From an uncultured Bacteroidales bacterium (GTDB lineage Bacteria > Bacteroidota > Bacteroidia > Bacteroidales > Paludibacteraceae), in NCBI GenBank assembly GCA_902799555.1, contig CADCBB010000001.1:63882-127881 (forward strand): 64,000 nucleotides of DNA. Reading direction: 5' to 3'. Each line of letters begins with the position of its first letter. Position 1 is the stretch's first letter. The notes below the pieces were generated by a model. That model saw only the letters and a list, made by a program, of their open reading frames with translations. It had not been told where the DNA came from and did not search any database. Below are positions 16,702-25,651 of this stretch, one piece after another. Made by a program: the position numbers and the translations under genes.

Positions 16702-18548
16702 AATAATCCCTCCTTGTCTAATTGTAACATATGGTATAGCTCTTTGGTAGAGCCGTGTTCTACAAATTGGTCGTGTACGCCCAAACGTACGACGCGTGGA
16801 CTGTATCCGTGGTCGGCCATCCATTCTAATACCGCACTGCCCAAACCACCGGCGATCATTCCGTCTTCGGCGGTCACGATGGTCTTGAAATGCCGCCCTA
16901 CTTCGTGCAAGATCTCTTCGTCCAAAGGCTTGAGCCAACGCATATCGTAGTGGGCGATGTTGAGGCCGGAAGCCTCGATGGCTTCGCTCATGGGGTTGCC
17001 GATAGCACCGATCGTCAGGACCGCGATGTCCTTGCCGTCACGTAGTTGGATGCCTTTTCCGTATTCGACATCGCGAGATCTTAAGATATCGAGATTCGGA
17101 GTGCGGCCTCTCGGATAACGGATTGCGACAGGGCCTTCTAAGGTCTCGGCGAGGGTCAACATCTGCTTGAGATCTTCGGCGGTACGCGGGGCACAGATCT
17201 GCATGTTGGGGATGGGGCGTAAGTACGCCAGGTCTAAGAGTCCGTGGTGCGTGGCGCCATCGTTTCCGACGATACCGGCACGGTCGATACAGAAGACGAC
17301 ATGCAGGTTTTGTAAGGCTACGTCATGCACGATATTATCGTAGGCACGTTGCAGGAACGTGGAATAGACATTGCAGTAAGGCACCATGCCTGCTTTAGCG
17401 AGACCGGCACTGAAGGTCACGGCATGTCCTTCGGCGATGCCGACATCGAAGACGCGATCGGGGATCTCTTTCTGCATAATACTCATCGAACAGCCGGACG
17501 GCATGGCCGGCGTGATGCCGACGATCTTCTCGTTGCGTTTGGCAAGGTCTAAGAGCGTCTCGCCGAAGACCTCTTGCCACAAGGGGACGTCCGGGCTATT
17601 GGCTGTTAGCCGTTCGCCGTTCGCAACATTGAACTCTCCCGGCGCGTGCCAAACAGTCTGGTCATTCTCAGCAGGGGCGTAGCCTTTACCTTTTTTCGTG
17701 ATGATATGCAGTACTTTGGGGCCGCGGTGGTTCTTGATCTCATTCAGGATACGCACCAAACCTACTACGTCATGACCGTCGGTAGGACCGAAATAGCGGA
17801 TATTAAGACCCGTGAAAATATTGCTGGGTTGCTTGCTGAGCGCGGCTTTCCAGTTGTTGTTGCGGCGAACGATTCGTTGCCGTTTCTCCTCGTTCATGAT
17901 ATGCAGTTTGACCGCCAATTGGTATAGCTTCCACCGCCAACGGTTGTAGGTCTCGCTGGTCGTCAGATCGACTAAGTACTGCGTGAAACCGCCTTTTAGG
18001 GGGTCGATGGCCATGTTGTTGTCATTCAGCACGATGAGCAGGTTGTTCTTGTCCATCGAGGTGTTGTTCAGTCCCTCGAAGGCCAAACCGCCTGTCATAG
18101 CGCCGTCACCGATAATAGCCACTACGTTGCGAGATAATTTTTTTAATTTTGAATTAGCAATATCAAGGCCTAAAGCCGCAGATATGCTATTGCTTGCATG
18201 GCCGGCGATGAACGCGTCATAATCACTTTCGGCAGGGTTCGTGAAAGGTGCTAGGCCTTTGAACTGCCGATTGGTATGGAAACGATCGCGACGGCCGGTG
18301 AGGATCTTATGGGCATAAGCCTGATGGCCGACATCCCAGACCAGTTTATCGTTCGGTGTATCGAAGACATAATGTAAGGCTACGGTCAACTCGATAGCAC
18401 CCAACGACGATGCCAGATGGCCGGGGTTTTTACTCAGCGCCTCGATGATAAAATCCCGCAATTCCGCACATACTTTCGGCAACTTCTCCACAGGAATCTT
18501 CTTCAAATCTGCCGGCGAATCAATCTTATTTATGTACTTATATTCCAT
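16668..18548 (-). CDS. dxs: 1-deoxy-D-xylulose-5-phosphate synthase
   Basis: This thiamine-diphosphate enzyme condenses pyruvate and glyceraldehyde 3-phosphate, the first step of the MEP isoprenoid pathway. The start giving MEYKYINKIDSPADLKK yields 626 residues, typical of the family. The TPP and magnesium motif is GDGAMTGG. The transketolase central domain (PSGCSMSIMQ, DRAGIVGNDGATHHG) and C-terminal domain follow. An in-frame heptamer array at 17595-17622 encodes NGERLTANSPD in the linker between domains. It heads a six-gene operon with its own promoter facing murF/alr. Confidence 0.96.
   Translation of the reverse strand: MEYKYINKIDSPADLKKIPVEKLPKVCAELRDFIIEALSKNPGHLASSLGAIELTVALHYVFDTPNDKLVWDVGHQAYAHKILTGRRDRFHTNRQFKGLAPFTNPAESDYDAFIAGHASNSISAALGLDIANSKLKKLSRNVVAIIGDGAMTGGLAFEGLNNTSMDKNNLLIVLNDNNMAIDPLKGGFTQYLVDLTTSETYNRWRWKLYQLAVKLHIMNEEKRQRIVRRNNNWKAALSKQPSNIFTGLNIRYFGPTDGHDVVGLVRILNEIKNHRGPKVLHIITKKGKGYAPAENDQTVWHAPGEFNVANGERLTANSPDVPLWQEVFGETLLDLAKRNEKIVGITPAMPSGCSMSIMQKEIPDRVFDVGIAEGHAVTFSAGLAKAGMVPYCNVYSTFLQRAYDNIVHDVALQNLHVVFCIDRAGIVGNDGATHHGLLDLAYLRPIPNMQICAPRTAEDLKQMLTLAETLEGPVAIRYPRGRTPNLDILRSRDVEYGKGIQLRDGKDIAVLTIGAIGNPMSEAIEASGLNIAHYDMRWLKPLDEEILHEVGRHFKTIVTAEDGMIAGGLGSAVLEWMADHGYSPRVVRLGVHDQFVEHGSTKELYHMLQLDKEGLLCALLSLAPEK
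17595..17622. repeat. In-frame heptamer array inside dxs
   Basis: Units on the plus strand: gctattg, gctgtta, gccgttc, gccgttc. They encode part of NGERLTANS in an interdomain linker. Confidence 0.85.
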
Positions 18549-18590
18549 GCTTTTCGCATATGCGCATACTCGCGCAAAATAAAATCGGCG

Positions 18591-18623
18591 GCAAAGGTAC
18601 ACATTTTTTACGATATGTGCAAG
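18591..18623 (-). promoter_or_regulatory. Promoter of the dxs operon
   Basis: On the minus strand CTTG (18623-18620), a 20-base spacer and TACCTTTGC (18599-18591). The expected leader is about 38 bases. It lies back to back with the murF/alr promoter. Confidence 0.75.
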
Positions 18624-18638
18624 ATTTAAGAAGTTTTT

Positions 18639-18671
18639 TTTGCATAATTCGAAAAAAAGCAGTAATTTTGC
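18639..18671 (+). promoter_or_regulatory. Promoter of murF/alr, nearly leaderless
   Basis: TTTG (18639-18642), a 20-base spacer and TAATTTTGC (18663-18671). The ATG at 18680 is only nine bases after the box, so the message should have a leader of at most a few bases. Confidence 0.75.
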
Positions 18672-18679
18672 ACTCGAAT

Positions 18680-20482
18680 ATGAAATTATCTGAGATAAAA
18701 CAAGCAATAGGAGGCATCGCGACCGTTGTGGGCGATGATTCATTGGAGATCCGTCATTTATTGACGGACAGCCGTCAGTTGGGCGCAGAGCCGGAGAAAA
18801 CTTTGTTCTTTGCCATCAAGACCGACAAGAACGATGGGGCGAAGTATATACCGGAGTTGGAGGCGAAAGGTGTGAAGGCGTTCGTGACCGGCGATGCTTT
18901 GGCTGGGTTGCAGGCACTGGCGGCGTATGTACGTGAGCAGTTCAGGGGCACAGTGATCGGTATCACGGGTTCGAACGGAAAGACGGTGGTGAAGGAATGG
19001 CTCTACCAGCTGCTCAAGGACGACTATACCATCGTGCGGAGTCCGAAATCGTATAACTCGCAGATTGGTGTCCCTTTGAGCGTTTGGCAATTAGCGGATA
19101 GCAAGGCTGATTTGGCGATTTTTGAGGCAGGTATCTCGCAACCCGGTGAGATGGAGAAACTCGAGAAGATCATTCGTCCGACGATCGGTGTGATCACCTA
19201 TATCGGTCATGAACACGATGAGAATTTTGCATCCTTGGAGCAGAAACGCGAAGAGAAGATGAAACTCTTCGTGCATTCGAAGACGATCATAGAAGATCCT
19301 ACCCACCAGAACGTGCGTACTTGTGCGGCAGTTTTGCGGGCCTTGGGTTATGACGAAGAGACGATCGCGAGTCGAATACTTCAGCAGACCCACGAGACGG
19401 TTTTGAAAGTGAACCTTTCAGCACTCATCGATAATGTTCGGTATTTCCGTTCCAAACTAAAGCCGACTACCAAGTTGACCTGCATGGTAAAGGCCTTTGC
19501 GTACGGCGCCGGAAGCGTCGAAGTAAGTAAGGCTTTGCAAGCAAGCGGACTCGTTGATTACTTGGCGGTTGCGGTGGCAGACGAAGGTGTTGAACTGCGT
19601 CGCGCAGGTATCACGCTGCCGATTATTATCATGGATCCGGAGGTGGCGTCGATGGATCTGATTCTGGAAAACAACCTTGAACCGAATGTCTATTCTCACC
19701 AATCGCTCAAGACCGTTATTGCGGCTGCTCAGGCGAAGGGTTTGGAATACGTTCCGATTCATATCAAGATCGATTCGGGTATGCACCGACTTGGTTTTTA
19801 CAAGGAAGATATGCCTTGGTTGATCGACCGTCTGACGCATCAGAAAGCCGTGCGAGTAGCGTCTGTCTTCTCCCATTTGGCAGGCAGCGACGAGGCGCAG
19901 TTTGATGACTTTACCCTTTCGCAGATCAAGTATTTCGACAGCTGTGCCGAAGAACTCAAGGCAGGTCTTGACTATCCGATCATTAAACATATTTGTAATA
20001 GTGCAGGCATCGAGCGATTCTCTGACTTCCAATTCGATATGTGCCGTTTGGGTATAGGTCTGTACGGATTCTCGTTCGCGGGTGCTCAGTTACGCAATGT
20101 CTGTACCTTGGAGACGACCATCCTTTCCGTCAAGACCGTCAAAGCGGGTGAGACGATCGGGTATGGTCGACACACGACGCTCACCGAAGATCGCACGATC
20201 GCGGTCATTCCTATCGGCTATGCCGATGGTTTCGATCGTCGGTTCTCGAACTACGGCGGCGAAGTGTGGGTGCGTGGCAAACGTTGTCCGGTGGTAGGAA
20301 ACGTGTGCATGGACCAAGCTATGATCGATGTGACCGGCGCCGATGCCCGTCCGGGCGATATCGCGGAAGTGTTCGGAGAACATATGCCGCTGCAAGAACT
20401 CGCCGATAAACTCGGAACAATCACATACGAAATTTTAACCTCTGTAAGCCGTCGTGTCCAACGTATCTATTTCTACGAATAA
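18680..20482 (+). CDS. alr: MurF-Alr fusion with shortened MurF half; alanine racemase
   Basis: The fusion has 600 residues. Residues 1-235 are MurF-like: an N-terminal domain, then the P-loop GITGSNGKT (94-102) and YIGHEHDENF. They jump within ten residues to the last helix (QNVRTCAAVLRALGYDEE). Residues 238-600 are a complete alanine racemase with PLP lysine K271 (MVKAFAYGAG), IGYGRHT, PIGYADGFDRR and CMDQAMIDVT. Bacteroidota usually have this fusion at about 800 residues, so roughly 200 residues of the ligase central and C-terminal domains appear missing. D-alanine production is therefore the safe function; ligase activity is doubtful. A longer start at 18560 precedes the promoter and is rejected. 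Confidence 0.92.
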   Translation: MKLSEIKQAIGGIATVVGDDSLEIRHLLTDSRQLGAEPEKTLFFAIKTDKNDGAKYIPELEAKGVKAFVTGDALAGLQALAAYVREQFRGTVIGITGSNGKTVVKEWLYQLLKDDYTIVRSPKSYNSQIGVPLSVWQLADSKADLAIFEAGISQPGEMEKLEKIIRPTIGVITYIGHEHDENFASLEQKREEKMKLFVHSKTIIEDPTHQNVRTCAAVLRALGYDEETIASRILQQTHETVLKVNLSALIDNVRYFRSKLKPTTKLTCMVKAFAYGAGSVEVSKALQASGLVDYLAVAVADEGVELRRAGITLPIIIMDPEVASMDLILENNLEPNVYSHQSLKTVIAAAQAKGLEYVPIHIKIDSGMHRLGFYKEDMPWLIDRLTHQKAVRVASVFSHLAGSDEAQFDDFTLSQIKYFDSCAEELKAGLDYPIIKHICNSAGIERFSDFQFDMCRLGIGLYGFSFAGAQLRNVCTLETTILSVKTVKAGETIGYGRHTTLTEDRTIAVIPIGYADGFDRRFSNYGGEVWVRGKRCPVVGNVCMDQAMIDVTGADARPGDIAEVFGEHMPLQELADKLGTITYEILTSVSRRVQRIYFYE

Positions 20483-21173
20483 GCTGACAATCGGGTACGG
20501 AGAAACCGTTATCCAACGTGACCTCACTTTCTCGCTGAACGCCGGCGAGATGGTTTGCATGCTCGGACCTAACGGCTGTGGTAAATCGACCCTCTTACGC
20601 ACGCTCGCAGGATTGCAACCAGCGCTTGGCGGCGAATATACGCATAGTGACGCGAAGAATATCGCCCTTGTTCTCACCGAACGTCTCTCGATGGATAATA
20701 CGACTGTTCATGACGTGGTCGCGTTAGGCCGTTATCCGTATTCGTCCTTCTTGGATGGTTTAAAGAAAGAGGACGAAGCGATTATTGATGCATCCCTTCG
20801 ACAAGTCGGCTTTGCAGATACATCTGTCTCTCAAACCTTCTTTAACGCGCATTCGGACGGTGAGAAGCAGCGTATCTTAATCGCTAAAGCCCTCGCGCAA
20901 CAGACACCGATCATCCTTTTGGATGAACCCACCGCACACCTCGATCTGCCGCATAGAATATTGATTTTGCGTCTCCTGCGTACCCTTGCGCACGAACAAG
21001 GCAAGACGATATTGATTTCTACGCACGAACTCGACTTGGCTCTCGCCCTCAGCGATCGTATCTTACTGATGACTCCCGGTCTCGGCATCCAACTCGACAT
21101 TGCCGAGAACTTGCGCAAAACTGACGCTTTTACCGCTGCCTTTGGCATGGATATCTTTAATCCGCTGGGATAA
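20454..21173 (+). CDS. ABC transporter ATP-binding protein, FecE/BtuD type
   Basis: This 239-residue ATPase powers an importer of the iron-siderophore, heme or cobalamin class. Motifs are Walker A GPNGCGKST (around 39-47), a divergent signature HSDGEKQRIL in place of LSGGQ, Walker B IILLDEPTAHLDL and the switch STHEL. VALGRYPYSS after the Q-loop region is typical of this subclass. It starts with a GTG 29 bases inside the end of alr. No permease or binding protein is nearby, so the rest of the transporter must be elsewhere and the substrate is unknown. Confidence 0.88.
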   Translation: MSNVSISTNKLTIGYGETVIQRDLTFSLNAGEMVCMLGPNGCGKSTLLRTLAGLQPALGGEYTHSDAKNIALVLTERLSMDNTTVHDVVALGRYPYSSFLDGLKKEDEAIIDASLRQVGFADTSVSQTFFNAHSDGEKQRILIAKALAQQTPIILLDEPTAHLDLPHRILILRLLRTLAHEQGKTILISTHELDLALALSDRILLMTPGLGIQLDIAENLRKTDAFTAAFGMDIFNPLG

Positions 21174-21261
21174 ATAGGGAGCATATAGGGATCAAGTAAG
21201 GCCTATATCGTATCATACCACACCTTATATATACTTTGTATATATCCCGTGATTTTGAAAT

Positions 21262-22341
21262 TTATACCCTTTCGGCGAAGAATAAGGTTGGTTTGCCGGC
21301 AACACGGCAGCCGATCACGAAGGCTGTACCCCCATCCCGAAGGTGCAGTTTTTTCTTAAGGGCTTCGGGCGTGAGCGGGTAATTGCGGCAGAGGACGTTT
21401 GCCTGCTTGAGGTCTTGCTCCTCCGTAATACGCCAAACACGACCCGGGAAGTTGGAGACTAACTCTTCTGATCCGTACAGATGCGTGTTTACATCCAATT
21501 TAAGAAGATGAAATCGTTCGGCTATGAGTTTGTATGCCCCAACCTTTAATATCGCCGCAGAAGGCTCGTAAAGGAAGTTGAAAGGTGAAAGGTGAAAATT
21601 GAAAGGACTGTTAGACTCTTCTTCGCGGGTGAAGGTGAAGGCTTGGTCTTGTTGGGCGAGATCGATGGCGGTTATTTGGCCTGAACCGCCGCTTACTAAT
21701 AATAGTTCTTTGACTTCGTTCTTGATGGCGACGACGTAGATGTCCCATGTGACTGCAGACAAGGCATGGATGGCCTGCGTGAGGTCGAGCATAGGGGATA
21801 GTTTGAGCAGGACGCGTTTGCTGTGAGTGAGAAGGGTAGGGAGTAATTCGACTACATTGGGTGTGCAGTCTTCGAGACGAAAGACCTTACCGCCATGCGA
21901 GTCGCGACGGGCCGGATCGAGGAAGATAAGGTCGTATTGGCCGGCTGAGGTGAGGAACTCTTCGGCGGAGGTGTTATGGATCGTGATCGGCTTATGGGCA
22001 AAGTTATGGGTCGCAATGCGGCATAGCTCGGCGTTCTGCTCGACGTAGTCGGTGTGGGTGAAGTTTTCGCTCAAGAAATAGGTATCGACTCCGTAGCCTC
22101 CTGTAAGATCAGCCATTTTTTCGCCGCTAACAAGGCTTGCTTTGTATCGGGCGGCTAGCTCACTGCTGCATTGTTCGCAACTAAGGCGGACGGGATACCA
22201 GTAGTCGGGAATAGAAGCAAACGTGGGCAGTTTTTCCGCTGTCCGCTCCTTGCCCTCGACCTGCTGGAGAAACCAACGCCATTCGTCGTCGCTGAGGTGC
22301 TTGTATTTATTGCGCTGGAGCGCTAAGTCGGCTACCGACAT
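21262..22341 (-). CDS. Class I SAM-dependent methyltransferase, THUMP-like
   Basis: The 359-residue cytoplasmic protein has a Rossmann methyltransferase core: MADLTGGYGVDTYFLS binds SAM, YVEQNAELC follows the second strand, and FLDPARRD is the DPAR motif of nucleic-acid N-methyltransferases. A C-terminal THUMP-like region begins near residue 290. The target, probably RNA, is not known. A heptamer array at 21577-21604 encodes SPFNFHLSPFNF in frame. The start overlaps the SpoIID gene by 35 bases. Confidence 0.85.
   Translation of the reverse strand: MSVADLALQRNKYKHLSDDEWRWFLQQVEGKERTAEKLPTFASIPDYWYPVRLSCEQCSSELAARYKASLVSGEKMADLTGGYGVDTYFLSENFTHTDYVEQNAELCRIATHNFAHKPITIHNTSAEEFLTSAGQYDLIFLDPARRDSHGGKVFRLEDCTPNVVELLPTLLTHSKRVLLKLSPMLDLTQAIHALSAVTWDIYVVAIKNEVKELLLVSGGSGQITAIDLAQQDQAFTFTREEESNSPFNFHLSPFNFLYEPSAAILKVGAYKLIAERFHLLKLDVNTHLYGSEELVSNFPGRVWRITEEQDLKQANVLCRNYPLTPEALKKKLHLRDGGTAFVIGCRVAGKPTLFFAERV
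21577..21604. repeat. In-frame heptamer array in the methyltransferase gene
   Basis: Units gttgaaa, ggtgaaa, ggtgaaa, attgaaa on the plus strand encode the duplicated SPFNFHL/SPFNF segment. Confidence 0.93.
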
Positions 22342-23317
22342 AATAATAACTGAGTATTTCTTCGTAAGGATGTCCTTCGGAGGCCATAACGGCTGCCCCT
22401 ATCTGGCATAGTCCGGCACCGTGTCCCCAGCCGTGACCATTCAGCGTCCATAGGCCGTTTTCGTGCGAGACTTCGAACCATGAACTATAGAGGCAGGACT
22501 TGGAGAGCCAATAGCGGATCTTCAGCTCCTTGCCAATGGTCTCGGTGTGTTTGGTGCCGACTATTTTGAGGCTGTCAATTCGTCCTGAGGCACCGCGATG
22601 AAGGGGTTCTAAGGCGATTATATGCCCAAAATCCATACCGGACTTCTCAGCGATGATAGCATCTAATTCCGCGTCTGTGTATTTCACCGTCCAGTCCCGG
22701 AAGTCTTTGGTCTCTTGATCGTAGTCATTAAGGACGAGGCGCAGAACTTTGGGCGAAGGGCTTTTGCAGTAATCGCATTGCACGGACTGAATATAGGGTA
22801 CATCGATATCTTCCCAGCAGGTTCGCCAGATCTCGGTGCGTCCGCCGCAACATTTGTAGTAACGGCAGTCACAGATCTCATCGCCGAACATTAGGACTTG
22901 GCCTCTTGTGGCGTTAACGGCTTCTACGGCACGTTCATTCATTCGGAGTAAACCTTCGTAGCGTTGACAATGGTCGTCGGCACAGACGTCGTAGCCTTCA
23001 TGATTCGGTTTTTGCATGGCGCGAATGGCCCAGGAACGGCTGATCACGGCATGTGCTTTGAGCAGTTCCATCGGACTATTGGCGTTCATCTCGGAAGAGA
23101 TAACGGAGCAGAGGTAGTCCTCCAAATCGATGGTATTAATGGCTGTTTGGGTGCCGTCGGCGTTGTCGCGAATCTCAAGTTGTCCGGCGAACTCTTGGTC
23201 TTCATGGCGATCCCAATGAAAACCAATACCGATACGGACATTCTTTAGAATGAATGTCTGTTCCCGCTGCTCAAACTCGATATGCGGCGCAGTTAATATA
23301 CCAACTCTAATGTACAA
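22307..23317 (-). CDS. SpoIID/LytB domain protein
   Basis: The 336-residue protein carries the SpoIID domain of amidase enhancers and peptidoglycan lytic enzymes. Visible parts are LEDYLCSVISSEMN, HAVISRSWAIRAM, a cysteine-rich CDCRYYKCCGGRTE and a C-terminal GHGWGHGAGLCQIGA, the family hallmark. No signal peptide is seen. The start is a TTG at 23317 inside a heptamer array; the next residues YIRVGIL match the usual family start, so a start further in is unlikely. Relatives are common in Bacteroidota, which do not sporulate, and the role there is unclear. Confidence 0.88.
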   Translation of the reverse strand: MYIRVGILTAPHIEFEQREQTFILKNVRIGIGFHWDRHEDQEFAGQLEIRDNADGTQTAINTIDLEDYLCSVISSEMNANSPMELLKAHAVISRSWAIRAMQKPNHEGYDVCADDHCQRYEGLLRMNERAVEAVNATRGQVLMFGDEICDCRYYKCCGGRTEIWRTCWEDIDVPYIQSVQCDYCKSPSPKVLRLVLNDYDQETKDFRDWTVKYTDAELDAIIAEKSGMDFGHIIALEPLHRGASGRIDSLKIVGTKHTETIGKELKIRYWLSKSCLYSSWFEVSHENGLWTLNGHGWGHGAGLCQIGAAVMASEGHPYEEILSYYYVGSRLSAPAQ

Positions 23318-23339
23318 TTTACAATTTACAATTGTTCAT
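23312..23339. repeat. Heptamer array at the glycosyltransferase/SpoIID junction
   Basis: Units gtacaat, ttacaat, ttacaat, tgttcat. On the coding strand the TAA stop of the glycosyltransferase and the TTG start of the SpoIID gene both fall within the array. Confidence 0.9.
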
Positions 23340-24665
23340 TCGAGCCACCAACTCGAATGAACGTAACCGATCTTTGTACCAGTTATTGCGGTTCATGGCG
23401 ACGATGTCGCAGTTAGCGTCGGAGTTGTCTTCCCAGCGGCGGCAGTTATAGACGACGTCATAGATTCGGCCGATGGGATAGTCGCGTGAGATTCGCAGGC
23501 CGACGGCATAGTCTTCGCCGTACTTGGTCGTCGGGTAGTTGATCGTGCGAAGGAGCGGTACATAGAAGCCGCGCGGTGCACCGAGACCGTTGATACGGAG
23601 GGCGTTATTTCGTCCGTTATCATCGGTCCATTCGCGGTGGTCGATCACACCCGGAGGAAGAATCTCGCCTGCCATGTTAGTCAACTGATACGTTCCTATA
23701 ACCATGCCGTAACGGGGAGCCGCATGGATATCTTGCTCCGGTTCTAAACCGGCGAAGGTGTCAATGAACTTCTGCACGGTGGTCTCATCGAAATAGGTGT
23801 CGTCGGAGTCAAGTTGGATGGCATATTTGCCGCAACGCGGGTCATGAATGGCGACGTTCCAGTTGCCGCCTATCGCGTGCCAGGTCTTGTCCTGGGCGAT
23901 ATAGATGAGTTTATCGTCCTGAATCGCTTGAATCTTCTCTGCGGTGCCGTCGGTCGAGTTATCGTCTACGACGATGACATTGAAGGAGTAGGGTGCACGT
24001 ACTTGCTGATTCAGCGCACTATGTACGGCGTCAGCGATCGTGCGGGCGCGGTTCTTACAAGGAATGATGACGGAAGCGGTTACAGGGTATTCTTCGGCTG
24101 AAGGAAGGGCTTTATACGCACCGGGTTTGAGATACGCACCGATTCGTTTGAGGTGCGCGGTGACGCAGGCTTCCATCTCGATCTGCACTTGCCGATTGTG
24201 CGGATCGACGTAGTCGAAGAGTTTTTCGCCGGACTTGCGGGTGTCGGTCTCTACTTCGTAGTAGAGGTACTCCGGTATATGCTCGAGTTTTTCTGCGCGG
24301 AGACGAAGATCGTAGAGGCCTGCGAACTCGTAGTCTGTGTCCATTTGGGCGACGATGGCTTTGAGTTTTGCGGTATTCCACAGCAGTACGGCACCGAAGT
24401 CAAAATCGTCGCGGAGTGCACCTATCTGGTAGTCGATCACGGGTGCTTGTGTAACGACGTCATTGATCTTGGCGAAATGGTCGGCATAGACCATCGTGGC
24501 GCCGGACATCTCCATGACTTGTATCATTCGTTCCTGCCCCAGATAGACCCATTCAATCTCGGGTTTGAGACAGATTATGGTGTAGGCCGTTGAGGCTTTT
24601 TGGGCGATCTCGCGAATCGCTTTTGTCGAGCAAACTCTGCCCGGCAGATAGAAAGTAGATATCAT
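23319..24665 (-). CDS. Glycosyltransferase family 2 protein
   Basis: The 448-residue protein has a GT-A fold from about residue 195: [27 protein letters not shown] and the metal-binding QLDSDDTYF. The first 190 residues form another domain with weak similarity to a GT2-like fold ([14 protein letters not shown]) and no DxD motif. No membrane segment is visible, so it is probably cytoplasmic. The acceptor is unknown. It lies between a BadF-type kinase and the SpoIID gene, with heptamer arrays at both ends. Confidence 0.87.
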   Translation of the reverse strand: MISTFYLPGRVCSTKAIREIAQKASTAYTIICLKPEIEWVYLGQERMIQVMEMSGATMVYADHFAKINDVVTQAPVIDYQIGALRDDFDFGAVLLWNTAKLKAIVAQMDTDYEFAGLYDLRLRAEKLEHIPEYLYYEVETDTRKSGEKLFDYVDPHNRQVQIEMEACVTAHLKRIGAYLKPGAYKALPSAEEYPVTASVIIPCKNRARTIADAVHSALNQQVRAPYSFNVIVVDDNSTDGTAEKIQAIQDDKLIYIAQDKTWHAIGGNWNVAIHDPRCGKYAIQLDSDDTYFDETTVQKFIDTFAGLEPEQDIHAAPRYGMVIGTYQLTNMAGEILPPGVIDHREWTDDNGRNNALRINGLGAPRGFYVPLLRTINYPTTKYGEDYAVGLRISRDYPIGRIYDVVYNCRRWEDNSDANCDIVAMNRNNWYKDRLRSFELVARMNNCKL

Positions 24666-24666
24666 A

Positions 24667-24694
24667 AAATTTCAAATATCAAATTTCAAATTTA
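24667..24694. repeat. Heptamer array between the kinase and glycosyltransferase
   Basis: Units aaatttc, aaatatc, aaatttc, aaattta fill the gap. The TAA stop of the kinase gene is in the last unit, and the glycosyltransferase ATG is directly beside the array. Confidence 0.93.
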
Positions 24695-25555
24695 TTCCGT
24701 TGTCGGAACGACGAAATTCTGGTGGTATTCTTTGAGTCCCTCGATGGGATCCTTGAGGATCGTGCCAAGCGGCAGGTTTTCTGCTTTCATGGCTTCTTCG
24801 AGGATGGGCTTGTAGTAATAGGCGATCGAGCCGACGAAGCCGATCGGTTGGTCGGTCTTGTACTGCACCAGATTGCGGCGAATGAATTGCACGAAATGGT
24901 CATAGACGAGGTCGTGAATACGCTTATCGTCGATGTGGTCGGCGCAGAACTTGGAGAGTTTGGCGAGGAAGCGATTCGGGAAGGGTTGACGATAGACCTT
25001 CTCGATGATCTCCGCCATCGAGGTCTCATGTTCCTTGAAGAAAGCGTCCTTGAGGTCATCGCCCAATTGATTCTTGAGCAGGTCGCCCACGAGACGTTTG
25101 CCGAGGACGGCTGCCGAACCCTCGTCGCCTAAGATATACCCCAACGAAGGCACGCACCATTCGATCGTCTCGCCGTTGTAGAAACAGCTGCCGGACCCCG
25201 TACCGAGGATACAGGCCACGCCTTCGTTATGCCCTAACAAGCCCCGCGCTGCACCCAGCATATCGGACTCGACATGCACTTCGGCTTTCTTGAAAACAGC
25301 CTCCAGTGCGGTTTTGACAAAGCCTTTTTTCTCCGGCGTGCATCCCGCGCCATAAAAGAAGACGTGCGTGAGTGTACCGGCCCACAAAAGCGGCGCTATT
25401 TGCGGCAATAACTGGTTGCTGATGCTGTTCTGCATAGCAATCGTGGTCTGGAAGAGCGGATTGATTCCGTCGGTGAACACATCGGAGCACTGACCACTTG
25501 CTGTGACCAGACACCAATGCACCTTTGTACTTCCACTATCGGCAATTAAAATCAT
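24692..25555 (-). CDS. BadF/BadG/BcrA/BcrD-type ATPase, N-acetylglucosamine kinase-like
   Basis: The 287-residue protein belongs to the sugar kinase/Hsp70/actin fold. The start is the ATG giving MILIADSGSTKVHWCLV, with phosphate-1 DSGSTK at 6-11; a longer frame would run through the promoter. ACILGTGSGSCFYNG is the phosphate-2 loop, and LGDEGSAAVLGK is the sugar-kinase segment. In Bacteroidota such proteins are usually annotated as N-acetylglucosamine kinases, so amino-sugar recycling is likely but not shown. Confidence 0.88.
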   Translation of the reverse strand: MILIADSGSTKVHWCLVTASGQCSDVFTDGINPLFQTTIAMQNSISNQLLPQIAPLLWAGTLTHVFFYGAGCTPEKKGFVKTALEAVFKKAEVHVESDMLGAARGLLGHNEGVACILGTGSGSCFYNGETIEWCVPSLGYILGDEGSAAVLGKRLVGDLLKNQLGDDLKDAFFKEHETSMAEIIEKVYRQPFPNRFLAKLSKFCADHIDDKRIHDLVYDHFVQFIRRNLVQYKTDQPIGFVGSIAYYYKPILEEAMKAENLPLGTILKDPIEGLKEYHQNFVVPTTE

Positions 25556-25571
25556 AATTGTAAAATTTTTC

Positions 25572-25604
25572 GCAAAATTACAAAAATATTTTGGTATATG
25601 CAAA
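25572..25604 (-). promoter_or_regulatory. Promoter of the BadF-type kinase operon
   Basis: On the minus strand TTTG (25604-25601), a 20-base spacer and TAATTTTGC (25580-25572). The expected leader is about 11 bases. It overlaps the DUF4301 promoter. Confidence 0.75.
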
Positions 25605-25621
25605 TTTTTTTGTATCTTTGC
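25590..25621 (+). promoter_or_regulatory. Promoter of the DUF4301 gene
   Basis: TTTG (25590-25593), a 19-base spacer and TATCTTTGC (25613-25621). The element GGTATATGCAAA is shared with the divergent promoter, so the two -33 boxes lie in the same 15 bases on opposite strands. Confidence 0.75.
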
Positions 25622-25651
25622 GCCAAATTTAAATTTTTAATCTATTGAACC

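Noticed and set aside
18560..18679. Longer in-frame start for murF/alr
   Set aside because: It lies upstream of the promoter -7 box at 18663-18671 and adds residues with no family similarity.
21174..21261. AT-rich convergent spacer considered a terminator
   Set aside because: Only weak GGGAT/ATCCC pairing over a long distance and no hairpin followed by a clear T run.
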